A stretch of 64,000 nt of DNA from CBDCIS01 sp965217565 (lineage in GTDB: Bacteria; Chloroflexota; Dehalococcoidia; Lucifugimonadales; CATOSD01): NCBI GenBank assembly GCA_965217565.1, contig CBDCIS010000012.1, positions 62,001 to 126,000 of the forward strand. The letters run 5' to 3'. Position 1 is the first letter of the stretch; every line of letters starts with the position of its first letter. Below are positions 16,685 through 24,541 of this stretch, piece after piece. Position numbers and translations under genes: made by a program. The notes under the pieces were generated by a model. That model saw only the letters and a program-made list of their open reading frames with translations. It searched no databases and had not been told where the DNA came from.

Positions 16685-17725
16685 ATGACAACGATGAAGG
16701 CTGCCCTGCACGATGGCAAGGACACGATGCGCCTGACGGAGATAGAGAAGCCCACGCCGGGGCCCGGCGACGTCATAGTTCGCGTGCGCGCGGTGGGCAT
16801 CTGCGGCTCAGACCTGCTGATGAACGCGGACAAGACCGAACCGGACGAGCTGCCGACGGGCCACGAGGTGGCAGGCGAAATCGTCGAGGTTGGCGAAGGC
16901 GTGGACGCATCCCGGCTGGGCCAGCGCGTCGCCATCGAAACCATCGGCCATGGCCGAGCCTGCACCCAATGCTGGTACTGCCGGATGGGCCAGTTCCGCC
17001 AGTGCCTGGACAAGGCCGACGCGGAAGGGGGAGGGTTCGCGGAATACATCAAGCGGCGCGCCATCGGCTGCTATCCGCTAACCGACGATCTTTCGTGGGA
17101 GGACGGCGCGCTGGTTGAGCCGCTTGCCGTTTCAGTGCACGGCATTCGGCGGGGACTGATGACCGGCGGCGAGACCGTCGCGGTCCTGGGCGCGGGAAAC
17201 ATCGGCCTCACCGCGGTGGCCGCGGCGCGCGCGCTCGGCGCGGGCAAGGTGTTCGCCACGGCGCGCCACGAACAGCAGGCGGCGATGGCAAAGAGGTTGG
17301 GAGCGGACGACGCCCTGCCTCCCGACGGCCCCGCATTCCAGGAGGCCCTCGCGGACGCAACCGGCGGCAGGGGAGCCGACCTGACCATCGAAACAGTTGG
17401 CGGCAAGAGCGAGGCTACAGTCACGCAGTCGATAGAGGTGACCCGTATGCAGGGACGCATCGTGATCCTGGGCGGCTTCCGCGCGCCCCTGACCGTCGAT
17501 TGGTTGCCGCCGCTTCTGAAGGAGCAGTCCATCATCTTCTCGTCTTGCTACAGCGTACTGGACGGCTATCACGACTACGAGGTGGCGATCGACATGATGG
17601 CGCAAGGCAAGGCGCCGCTCGCCCAGATGGTCACCCACAGGTTTGCTCTCGACGACATCCAGAAGGGCTTCGAGACGGCCTACGACAAGTCCACAGGCTC
17701 AATCAAGGTGCAAATCCACTCGTAG
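16685..17725 (+). CDS. Zinc-dependent medium-chain alcohol/polyol dehydrogenase
   Basis: NAD(P)-linked oxidoreductase of 346 residues. Catalytic-zinc residues appear in GICGSDLL and GHEVAGEIVEVGEGV. Structural-zinc cysteines lie in ACTQCWYCRMGQFRQC. The nucleotide-binding loop is VAVLGAGNIGLTAVAAA, and VEPLAVSVHGIRRG precedes it. The acidic residue after strand 2 is replaced by TARHEQQ, so cofactor preference is uncertain. The ATG at 16685 has GAAGGAG 7 nt upstream. It resembles threonine/sorbitol dehydrogenase relatives, but no operon partner indicates the substrate. The IS end lies 85 bp upstream. Confidence 0.88.
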   Translation: MTTMKAALHDGKDTMRLTEIEKPTPGPGDVIVRVRAVGICGSDLLMNADKTEPDELPTGHEVAGEIVEVGEGVDASRLGQRVAIETIGHGRACTQCWYCRMGQFRQCLDKADAEGGGFAEYIKRRAIGCYPLTDDLSWEDGALVEPLAVSVHGIRRGLMTGGETVAVLGAGNIGLTAVAAARALGAGKVFATARHEQQAAMAKRLGADDALPPDGPAFQEALADATGGRGADLTIETVGGKSEATVTQSIEVTRMQGRIVILGGFRAPLTVDWLPPLLKEQSIIFSSCYSVLDGYHDYEVAIDMMAQGKAPLAQMVTHRFALDDIQKGFETAYDKSTGSIKVQIHS

Positions 17726-17840
17726 CCCGGTTGAGGAATTGGGCGAACAACAGCTGTGCCCGTTGCGCCTGCTCAAAGCCGGACGCGCCGTTTCGCTATC
17801 CCCGCTGTGGCGGCCTGCCGGACGTGCGCTACACTCGCCT

Positions 17841-18392
17841 TTACGGGAAAATCGACGACACCCCTAATTCCAGTCCCCGCAGCACGTCGGTGTGAACACT
17901 GTCCCCGACGCCCCTGAGCGCCGCACGCTCCCAGTTGCCCTCGGTGAGGGTAAGCGTTTCCACCGTGCCAGCCTCCGGCGAAACCAGCCAGCACTCCCTG
18001 ACGCCGATAGCGGCGTAGTCCTCCAGCTTGTCCGCCAGTTCGGCGCGCGTGTTGCCAGGAGAAAGTATCTCCGCGACCATGTCTGGAGCACCCTCCACGA
18101 CCTGGTCCAGTATGCTCGACCGTTCATGGCTTACGAACATCAGGTCAGGCTGGCGAGCGCGAAGCGGTTCTCTCCGGATAATCACGTCCAGCGGAGCGAA
18201 GAGAATCTCTCCCAACTCACGGTGAGTAACGAAGCGGTCAAGCTCCAGGGAGAGTCGTCGGAGAATCCGTTGACGTGCAAGATTGGGGCTTGACGCCATA
18301 ATCATCATCCCGTCAACGATATCGTACCTCTGCTTGATCTCAGGGCCGTTCAGGTAGTCCTCGTAGGTGAGCCGCTCGGTCTCAATCGTCAT
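17841..18392 (-). CDS. Uma2-family (DUF820) putative PD-(D/E)XK nuclease
   Basis: A 183-residue member of the Uma2 family, a restriction-endonuclease-like fold of unknown role that is common in cyanobacteria and Chloroflexota. The core is YDIVDGMMIMASSPNL, then ARQPDLMFVS (metal-binding D), MVAEILSPGNTRAELADKLEDY (E and K) and AIGVRECWLVSPEAGTVE. ATG 18392 has GGAGGA 6 nt upstream. Its ATG overlaps the TGA of the preceding gene (ATGA), so translation is coupled. The family often occurs near mobile or defence genes, but that is context, not proof. Confidence 0.85.
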   Translation of the reverse strand: MTIETERLTYEDYLNGPEIKQRYDIVDGMMIMASSPNLARQRILRRLSLELDRFVTHRELGEILFAPLDVIIRREPLRARQPDLMFVSHERSSILDQVVEGAPDMVAEILSPGNTRAELADKLEDYAAIGVRECWLVSPEAGTVETLTLTEGNWERAALRGVGDSVHTDVLRGLELGVSSIFP

Positions 18393-19024
18393 GGAACGTC
18401 CTCCTGGGGCTGCGCGGCGGCGCGCATCTGGTCGGTTAGCCAACGCTTCAGTGCGTCGAGCGCGGGGGGAGCGACATAGAACACCTGCAGGTCGCCGGGG
18501 AACTGGACCCTGTGATCTTCGCTGATGAAGAGCACCCCAGTCTCGCTCTCCCCCAGCGTCTCGTCGATGCGCTTGCCGATGTGCTCGTATCGCCGTTGCG
18601 TCGTCTCCCGGTAGCCTTCCAGAGCCATGTTCAGCACCTTCTCGCTCACGAGGCCGATGGAGACGCAGCGCCGCCAATCCATGTGCTCCTCCACAGCCGC
18701 GCGCTCCTCGGTCGTCTCCAGGGCAGCGGTCGATTGGCACATCGCCTGAATGAACGAGCAACCCCTGGGATTCAGACCCTCGATGAGCCGCATCCCTTCG
18801 TCGCCATCGCTGAACAGCGACTCGTGATAGACGCGGGTGACCGCGCCGAGCGACCTTTCGAGGTTGTGAACGTGGTCGCGCACTTCAGACCAGTAGCGGT
18901 CCAGGAGTTGCCGGCCCTCTTCCGGTATGCCGGAGTGAAGCATGAACGTAGGAACCAGGAAGAGCTTGCGCCGCCCTTTGAACTGCTCCGCTTCCGGCTT
19001 GGGAAACTGGCCCAGGGTAGCCAT
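18389..19024 (-). CDS. Unknown protein coupled to Uma2
   Basis: A 211-residue soluble protein, not recognised. It has FKGRRKLFLVPTFMLHSGIP near the N terminus, a helical middle rich in R/E (EERAAVEEHMDWRRCVSIGL, YRETTQRRYEHIGKRIDETL) and a hydrophobic DLQVFYVAPPALDALKRWL end. The LGESETGVLFISEDHRVQFP segment resembles a nucleotide- or regulator-binding strand, without a definite match. It precedes Uma2 with a 4-bp ATGA overlap and lies 6 bp after mobA's stop, so mobA-type genes and this pair may be co-transcribed. Confidence 0.7.
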   Translation of the reverse strand: MATLGQFPKPEAEQFKGRRKLFLVPTFMLHSGIPEEGRQLLDRYWSEVRDHVHNLERSLGAVTRVYHESLFSDGDEGMRLIEGLNPRGCSFIQAMCQSTAALETTEERAAVEEHMDWRRCVSIGLVSEKVLNMALEGYRETTQRRYEHIGKRIDETLGESETGVLFISEDHRVQFPGDLQVFYVAPPALDALKRWLTDQMRAAAQPQEDVP

Positions 19025-19030
19025 CGGAAG

Positions 19031-19693
19031 TCACCTCGAATGCCTGGATGCTACTATAACATCATAATCGAACGGGGTATCGTCGGCAATCCGCGCAGCC
19101 AGCGCGCGGGCGTCGTCCAGGTCTTGCTGTGAATTGACGTTGAAGAAGCTCAGATGCTCGGGGTCTAAGTCATCGACTTCCTCTTCTGCCAGGTACCTAA
19201 CGTTCTGCGCGCTCAAGAAGTCGCTCGCGCTCAACCGGCCGGCCTTCAGCGTGCTTTCGAGTTGAGGCAGACACGACCGGGAGTAGGCGGCGTGCGTCGG
19301 CTGAGGACGACCGTCGACGAGCGGCGCAACGGCGTCGTAGCCGTCCGTGACGGGCACCATGTGCCGTAGAAGTTTCACGTTCAGGAAGGGCATATCGCAG
19401 GCGACCACTACGCCCCACTCCGACGAGACCGCGCTCAGCCCCGTGAAGATGCCGCCCAACGGCCCCGCGCCCGGATAAGCGTCTATGACGGCCCTGGCCG
19501 ATTCTGGCAGAGGCAGCGTTCGCGCCCGCAGCGCATCATTGACCACGACGACGTTCTCCTCGAACGCGCGCGACATTCGCCCCAGGACTCGCGTGATTAG
19601 TCGCCGGCCGTCCACGCGCTCCAGGGCCTTGTCGCGGCCTAGCCGCCTGCTCATACCGCCCGCGAGTACGATGCCGGACGCCTTCACGCTCAT
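19031..19693 (-). CDS. mobA: Molybdenum cofactor guanylyltransferase
   Basis: Transfers GMP from GTP to molybdopterin, giving the bis-MGD cofactor used by DMSO-reductase-type enzymes. The 220-residue protein opens ASGIVLAGGMSRRLGRDKAL, the LAGGxSxRxGxxK nucleotidyltransferase motif, and has AYPGAGPLGGIFTGLSA and VVACDMPFLNVKLL, the metal-binding D block. ATG 19693 overlaps the TGA of fhs (ATGA), which indicates translational coupling. Together with upstream fhs this links one-carbon metabolism with molybdoenzymes such as formate dehydrogenase, although no such enzyme is in the window. Confidence 0.9.
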   Translation of the reverse strand: MSVKASGIVLAGGMSRRLGRDKALERVDGRRLITRVLGRMSRAFEENVVVVNDALRARTLPLPESARAVIDAYPGAGPLGGIFTGLSAVSSEWGVVVACDMPFLNVKLLRHMVPVTDGYDAVAPLVDGRPQPTHAAYSRSCLPQLESTLKAGRLSASDFLSAQNVRYLAEEEVDDLDPEHLSFFNVNSQQDLDDARALAARIADDTPFDYDVIVASRHSR

Positions 19694-21312
19694 AGCCCCA
19701 GCACGTTGCCATCGTCGCCCACGTCCAACGTTCTCGGCGAACCCGGCAGGCCGGGCATGGTGACGATGTTGCCGGCGATGGGGTAGATGAATCCCGCGCC
19801 CACCGATGCCCTCACGTCGGAAACCTGGAAGGTGTAGCCCGACGGCCTCCCCCGCAGGGTGGCATTGTGAGAGATGGACAGGTTGGTTTTCGCCATGCAC
19901 ACGGGCAGCCCTCCCCAGCCCAGCGCCTCGAAAGTCCGCAGTCGCCGCCGCGCTGCCAGCGTCCAGCGCACGCCGTCCGCGTTGTACACCTTTTGGGCCA
20001 GGGCGAGAACCTTGTCCTGTATCGAATCCTGCGGGTCGTAGAGATACGACATTTGCGGCTCGTCGCCGCTCGTCGCGTCTATCAGAGCCTCGGCGAGATC
20101 GATCGCGCCCGCGCCGCCCTCGGCAAAGCCGCGAATCTCCACGGCGGCGAAGGCTCCCGCGGCTTCCGCGAGCTCCTTGACCGCCGCCAACTCCGCCGGG
20201 GTGTCTGACGGGAAGCGGTTTATCGCCACCACCACCGGCAGACCAAGGGAGCCGACCACGCCTATCAGGTGCTCCAGATTCGGGATACCCCTTCTCAGCG
20301 CATCCTCGTTCGGCGCGTCGAGGTCGCGGTCTCGCACCCCGCCGTGCGACTTCAGCGCTTTCACCGAGGCTACCAGCACGGCCGCGCTCGGCTCCAAGTC
20401 GTTGAAGCGGGCCTTGATGTGCATGAACTTTTCGAAGCCCAGGTCCGCGCCGAAGCCCGCTTCCGTGAGCACGTAGTCGGCGTAGCCAAGCGCGAGCCGG
20501 TCGCCTACTACCGAGCTGCAGCCGTGCGCTATGTTGCCGAACGGCCCGGTGTGCACGATAACGGGCTGCCCCTCCGTAGTCTGCACCAGGTTGGGTTGAA
20601 TTGCGTAGCGCAGAAGAGACATCATCGAACCAACCGCGTTCACGTCCGCCGCCGTCACCGGCTGCCCGTCGTCGGTGAAGCCAACCACGACTGTTGCCAG
20701 CCGCGCCCTGAGGTCCTCCAGGCTGGACGAAAGCGCGAGAACAGCCATAATCTCGGACGCCGTAACGATGTCGAATCCGGTTTCGCGCATGGGCGCGTTG
20801 GGCGAGCCGCCGATTCCCGCGACGATGGTTCGCAGCGCGCGATCCTCGACGTCGGTCACGCGCCTCCACTGGACGCCTATGGGATTGAAACCCTCGATCT
20901 GACCGCGCTGGACGGCGTTGTCGGTGAGGGCGGCAAGCAGGTTGTGGGCTGAGCCGACGGCGTGGGCGTCGCCGGTGAAGTGGATGTTGATCTCGTCTTC
21001 GGGCAGCACCCGAGCCGCGCCGCCGCCCGTGCCGCCGCCCTTGATGCCGAAGATGGGGCCGAGCGAAGGCTCCCGCAGCGTGGCGACGACCCGCTTACCC
21101 AACTTCCCAAGCCCCTGAGCAAGGCCCACGACCGTCGTCGTCTTGCCCTCGCCCGCCCGGGTGGGGGTCATGCCGGTAACCACGACCAGCTTGCCGCGCG
21201 GCCCGTCCTGTCGGATGGCCTCCAGCGCAATCTTTGCCTTGAAGCGACCGTAGGGTATGACCATCGCGGGGTCCAGGCCCATCGAATCGGCAATTTCGGT
21301 TATGGGGCGCAT
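19690..21312 (-). CDS. fhs: Formate-tetrahydrofolate ligase
   Basis: ATP-dependent formation of 10-formyltetrahydrofolate from formate, used in one-carbon assimilation, purine synthesis and the methyl branch of acetogenic pathways. The 540 residues are close to full length (about 555). Key features: the P-loop-like TPTRAGEGKTTTVVGL, LREPSLGPIFGIKGGGTGGG, FTGDAHAVGSAHNLLAALTD, VVAINRFPSDTPAEL, VCMAKTNLSISHN and GAGFIYPIAGNIVTMPGLP. The ATG at 21312 follows AAGGAGA. It is the first gene of a tightly packed set with mobA. Confidence 0.96.
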   Translation of the reverse strand: MRPITEIADSMGLDPAMVIPYGRFKAKIALEAIRQDGPRGKLVVVTGMTPTRAGEGKTTTVVGLAQGLGKLGKRVVATLREPSLGPIFGIKGGGTGGGAARVLPEDEINIHFTGDAHAVGSAHNLLAALTDNAVQRGQIEGFNPIGVQWRRVTDVEDRALRTIVAGIGGSPNAPMRETGFDIVTASEIMAVLALSSSLEDLRARLATVVVGFTDDGQPVTAADVNAVGSMMSLLRYAIQPNLVQTTEGQPVIVHTGPFGNIAHGCSSVVGDRLALGYADYVLTEAGFGADLGFEKFMHIKARFNDLEPSAAVLVASVKALKSHGGVRDRDLDAPNEDALRRGIPNLEHLIGVVGSLGLPVVVAINRFPSDTPAELAAVKELAEAAGAFAAVEIRGFAEGGAGAIDLAEALIDATSGDEPQMSYLYDPQDSIQDKVLALAQKVYNADGVRWTLAARRRLRTFEALGWGGLPVCMAKTNLSISHNATLRGRPSGYTFQVSDVRASVGAGFIYPIAGNIVTMPGLPGSPRTLDVGDDGNVLGL

Positions 21313-21375
21313 AGGTTCTCCTTGTAAGTGTACAAAACGGATGGACGGAGTCCCCGGCTGGCGTGCTGAGTGTTA

Positions 21376-21849
21376 TTAACGCTCAACCCTGCACAGGTCT
21401 TTTCTATTGAGCAAGTTCCTATGAGTGGGCGAGAATGCTCTGCTCACGTGGGTCGTATAGATTCTTCCTCTCGGATTATCGACAATGCTCTTGTTCCGGA
21501 AGTCCTGTTGCAAGGCCCTGTCGTTGGAGTACAGCAGTCGGGTGCCGCTGACTTGGGCCAACGCGATAACGTGCTCGTCGTTTGACCCACACGCCGCTTG
21601 ACTGCGAAGTTCGTCCGTCCTAGCGTTGACTTCACTATCGCTGACCACTGTCATGAGCCCTGAGAGTCTGGCCTGCTGTGCCCATGTTCTGTAGTTTGCC
21701 GAGCTTTGTCTCAACTCCTCCCGCAGCTTGCCGCCAATCACGAAACGTCCCTTTTGCTTGTTGAGCCAGCGAAAGAATTCTCTACCGGCCGGCGGTTGGT
21801 TGGGTTCGAAAACCTCGCGAGCCACGTTCGCATCAACAATCGCGCACAT
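21376..21849 (-). CDS. PIN-domain RNase-like protein paired with an AAA ATPase
   Basis: A 157-residue PIN-fold protein. The acidic metal-binding set is complete: D6 in AIVDAN, E44/E45 in GKLREEL, D91 in SNDEHVIALA and D110/D116 in LLYSNDRALQQDF. PIN proteins usually cleave RNA. No small antitoxin gene precedes it, as would be expected for a VapBC pair. Instead it starts 3 nt after the stop of an AAA ATPase gene on the same strand, so the two are almost certainly co-expressed. The arrangement suggests a sensor ATPase with an RNase effector. That role is inference. Confidence 0.8.
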   Translation of the reverse strand: MCAIVDANVAREVFEPNQPPAGREFFRWLNKQKGRFVIGGKLREELRQSSANYRTWAQQARLSGLMTVVSDSEVNARTDELRSQAACGSNDEHVIALAQVSGTRLLYSNDRALQQDFRNKSIVDNPRGRIYTTHVSRAFSPTHRNLLNRKDLCRVER

Positions 21850-21852
21850 GAG

Positions 21853-23208
21853 CTACAGACTAAGAGACCTGGTAGTTTCTTCCATGAAGAAGCTGCGGTA
21901 CCCATCGGGCGCGCCCACGATGTTGCCCTCTTCGTCGATTCGCAGCGAGTGAATGTTGACCTCCAAGCCGTCCCGTTCGAAGAATAGAATCGAAACATCC
22001 TCCGGTTTGATCGGCGTGTCGCCGTCTCGCACGTCCATGCGCACGCGGTCCATCAGGTGGTCGCTGTGGGTCTCTACGATGATCTGACGGCCGCTGCTGG
22101 CGCCTTCGCAGAACAGGCTGCCGAGCGCGGCCTGCGCGCTCGGATGCAGGTGAACTTCCGGTTGCTGCAAGAGAAAGAGCGATGGCGGATCTTCACGCAG
22201 CAATTCCGTTAGTATGGGCAACGCTTGGCTGACACCGTATCCAACGTCTATCAGGTTACGCCAGGGACCCTTCAATCTTCCACTGGACTTCCTGATCTGC
22301 ATTTGGAAGGGTTCGCTGCCCCTCTTGCCCAATCTCTTGACAGTGATTTCGTCGAACAGACCCGATGCTTTCCCAAAGTCTTCGAGCCGCTCTTTGAGGT
22401 CAGCCCACGTTTGCTTGTTCTGGGAGACCGTTTCGGCCAGATACATTGGAACGTAGTCGCCTTCCGGATCCGGCGTCGGCCGCGATGGGTCGTAAGTGCG
22501 GCGGGGTCTGGAACGCACAGGCGCGCTCGCGAAAAGGCGGTTCCCCATAGACATACTCAGGGAGATCCTAATGGTCAACATCTCATTCAAATCTTCTCTG
22601 ACAAATTCGGGAGAGTCGAGCAGAGGCTCAAAGTCCGGAAACTCCTCATGTCCTTCATTGACGGATACAGTCGCTACCGGGAATCCGAAAGGCGGGGGCA
22701 AATGACCTTCGATGCTTGATCGTGGATATGAGTACATGAGGTTTTCCAAATTCCAAGTCCCTCGACCATTTCCAAGACTTGCCCTGTGGAGCTGCCCAGC
22801 CTCGAAGCACTCTTCAAGCCATGCCTCACCCAGACGAATTCGTCTGCAAACTGGAACAGGTGCAGTTCCACTTTCCGCAAAAGTAACCTTAAGATAACCG
22901 CTCTCATTGCGTTTAGCTCCAGGTGCCGGGAACCAAGCCTTTGAATCAATACCTGCCTCGAACGTGCCGGATTGGACTTGCTTGTTCCCGCGGCTGTGAG
23001 CTATCTCATCGAAACTTCCCAAGTCGTAGGGTTCCTCCTTGAAATCCGGAATTCTAGACCGGTGCGCAACATCCCAAAGTGCCCGTATCATCGCCAGGAA
23101 CGACGTCTTGCCCGTGCTGTTTTCGCCCACTAGCAGCGTTAGCGGCGCAAGGCGGGCCGTCTGCTCTTCGCGGAAGCAGCGGAAGTTTTTGAGGGTTATC
23201 TGTTCCAT
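21853..23208 (-). CDS. AAA_15/OLD-like ATPase with DUF3696 C terminus
   Basis: A 451-residue SMC/OLD-type ATPase. ITLKNFRCFREEQTARLAPL opens the domain. Walker A is GENSTGKTS (28-36). The signature region precedes VGYGVSQALPILTEL. The Walker B equivalent is FLLQQPEVHLHPSAQ, and the switch histidine lies in IVETHSDHLMDRVR. The end, APDGYRSFFMEETTRSL, matches DUF3696. No nuclease (TOPRIM) domain is fused. The ATG at 23208 begins the two-gene cassette with the PIN gene. Related ATPases act as sensors in anti-phage systems such as PARIS, where the partner is a nuclease. Here that place would be taken by the PIN protein (inference). Confidence 0.82.
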   Translation of the reverse strand: MEQITLKNFRCFREEQTARLAPLTLLVGENSTGKTSFLAMIRALWDVAHRSRIPDFKEEPYDLGSFDEIAHSRGNKQVQSGTFEAGIDSKAWFPAPGAKRNESGYLKVTFAESGTAPVPVCRRIRLGEAWLEECFEAGQLHRASLGNGRGTWNLENLMYSYPRSSIEGHLPPPFGFPVATVSVNEGHEEFPDFEPLLDSPEFVREDLNEMLTIRISLSMSMGNRLFASAPVRSRPRRTYDPSRPTPDPEGDYVPMYLAETVSQNKQTWADLKERLEDFGKASGLFDEITVKRLGKRGSEPFQMQIRKSSGRLKGPWRNLIDVGYGVSQALPILTELLREDPPSLFLLQQPEVHLHPSAQAALGSLFCEGASSGRQIIVETHSDHLMDRVRMDVRDGDTPIKPEDVSILFFERDGLEVNIHSLRIDEEGNIVGAPDGYRSFFMEETTRSLSL

Positions 23209-23349
23209 GGCGGTGACACCTCTTTGGCGCGGCGTCGATTTGCCAAATTTCGACGAGGGTTGCGGCTTTACAACATGTCCCTGAAACTAAAAAGCCACCA
23301 GCGCAAAGCAGGTTGTGCGTTGCGCCGGCGGCCGAGAGGAAGAGAACAC

Positions 23350-23374
23350 CTGAGGAGGTTTTTGCTCCTCAACT
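23350..23374. other. Hairpin downstream of the NHL gene
   Basis: TGAGGAG and CTCCTCA form a 7-bp stem around a short GTTTTTG loop at about 23352-23372, between the NHL gene stop (23433) and the ATPase start. No U-tract follows on the minus strand, so a terminator role is uncertain. Confidence 0.3.
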
Positions 23375-23432
23375 ACCAGTCTACCAGAAGTAGGAGCGGA
23401 TTACCAGCGTTTTCGAGAGGCAATTTCGGCAA

Positions 23433-24446
23433 TTACTCCTGGTTGAGCGTAACCACCCTTCTCGGTGGCGCGAACTGCTCCTCTGTTAGGCGTACCACCT
23501 GCTTCTGATAGACCTGCACACGGTACGAGAGGTTGTCGGGAACGAACATCATGCCCTCTTCGTTGACAACGACCGACTTGGGTCGCCGCAGGTATTTCTG
23601 CGCTTCCGTGTTCGACATGTCCCTTATTCGGTTCGGGCTGGCGTTCGTGAGCATGTAGGCGATGCCCGCCTTGGACAGAGTGGCGTCGCCCAAGAACTTC
23701 TGAATGAACCTCGGCTCGGAATTGAAGAGTTGCACGCGGTCGTTTCGCCAGTCCGCGACGTAGATGTCGCCGTCGGTGTCCACTGCGACGTTGGTGGGCC
23801 GGTCGAACTCGCCGTCCCCGCAGCCGGACTGGCCGAACGCGAAGATGAACTCCCCGGCCGCGGTGAACTTCTGCACGCGGTCGTTTCGCCAGTCCGCGAC
23901 GTAAACGTCGCCAAGCTCGTCCAAAGTGATGCCCCAGGGCATGTCGAACTCGCCCTTGCCGCTGCCCTGACTGCCCCACGCCATGATGAACTTGCCGTCC
24001 TTGTTGAACTTCTGCACGCGGTGGTTGAGGCTGTCCACAACGTACATGTTCTCATCGGCGTCGAAGGCTATACCGGCCGGGCCGTTCAACTCGCCCTCTT
24101 CGCTGCCGAACTCGCCCCACTTGCCCAGGAACTCGCCCTCCTTGTCAAACACCGATATGCGATGCAGGTACTCGTCCGAGATGTAGAGGTTCTCCTCGCT
24201 GTCCGCGATTATCGTAACCGGCCAGGTGAATTGTCCGTCACCTTCCCCGTACGCGCCGAACGTGCCCAGATCTTCGTCATCGACAGTGTACTTCCTGACC
24301 AAAGCCGCGCCTTCGCTGCGGCACAGGATGTACAGCCGCCCCTCTTTGCCCACCGCGACGTCGATTGGATAGTTCGTCAGCCGCCTCATGCCCAGCGTCT
24401 TGGCGAATGGAAAGCCCGCGCGGAGCAATCCGTATGGTCTGCCCAT
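23433..24446 (-). CDS. NHL-repeat beta-propeller protein
   Basis: A 337-residue protein of consecutive NHL repeats, each ending in a motif such as YISDEYLHRISVFDKEGEFL, YVVDSLNHRVQKFNKDGKF or YVADWRNDRVQKFTAAGEF, with FGxxGxGxGEFxxPxxIAxD linkers. At least five blades can be counted, enough for a six-bladed propeller. No signal peptide is evident at the N terminus (MGRPYGLLRAGFPFAKTLGM). Two blades share a nearly identical 40-bp DNA segment (23731-23770 and 23872-23911). The family mediates protein or ligand binding, and function here is unknown. It follows DUF1501 and DUF1800 on the same strand with a 95-bp gap. Confidence 0.85.
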   Translation of the reverse strand: MGRPYGLLRAGFPFAKTLGMRRLTNYPIDVAVGKEGRLYILCRSEGAALVRKYTVDDEDLGTFGAYGEGDGQFTWPVTIIADSEENLYISDEYLHRISVFDKEGEFLGKWGEFGSEEGELNGPAGIAFDADENMYVVDSLNHRVQKFNKDGKFIMAWGSQGSGKGEFDMPWGITLDELGDVYVADWRNDRVQKFTAAGEFIFAFGQSGCGDGEFDRPTNVAVDTDGDIYVADWRNDRVQLFNSEPRFIQKFLGDATLSKAGIAYMLTNASPNRIRDMSNTEAQKYLRRPKSVVVNEEGMMFVPDNLSYRVQVYQKQVVRLTEEQFAPPRRVVTLNQE

Positions 24447-24541
24447 GCTACACCTCGTCCGTTGCTTTTTCTAAAGTCTCATTGCGGTCGATAGCGCCCT
24501 GGGCGCCCACAAGGGGCACCCCTACACGTGAGCCTGCCTGC

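Noticed and set aside
21376..21849. VapC toxin of a classical VapBC pair
   Set aside because: There is no small antitoxin gene on either side. The upstream neighbour is a 451-residue ATPase, so a different system is more likely.
23731..23911. Two nearly identical 40-bp segments that could suggest a CRISPR-like repeat
   Set aside because: They encode two equivalent blades of the NHL propeller and occur only twice. No spacer array or cas genes are present.
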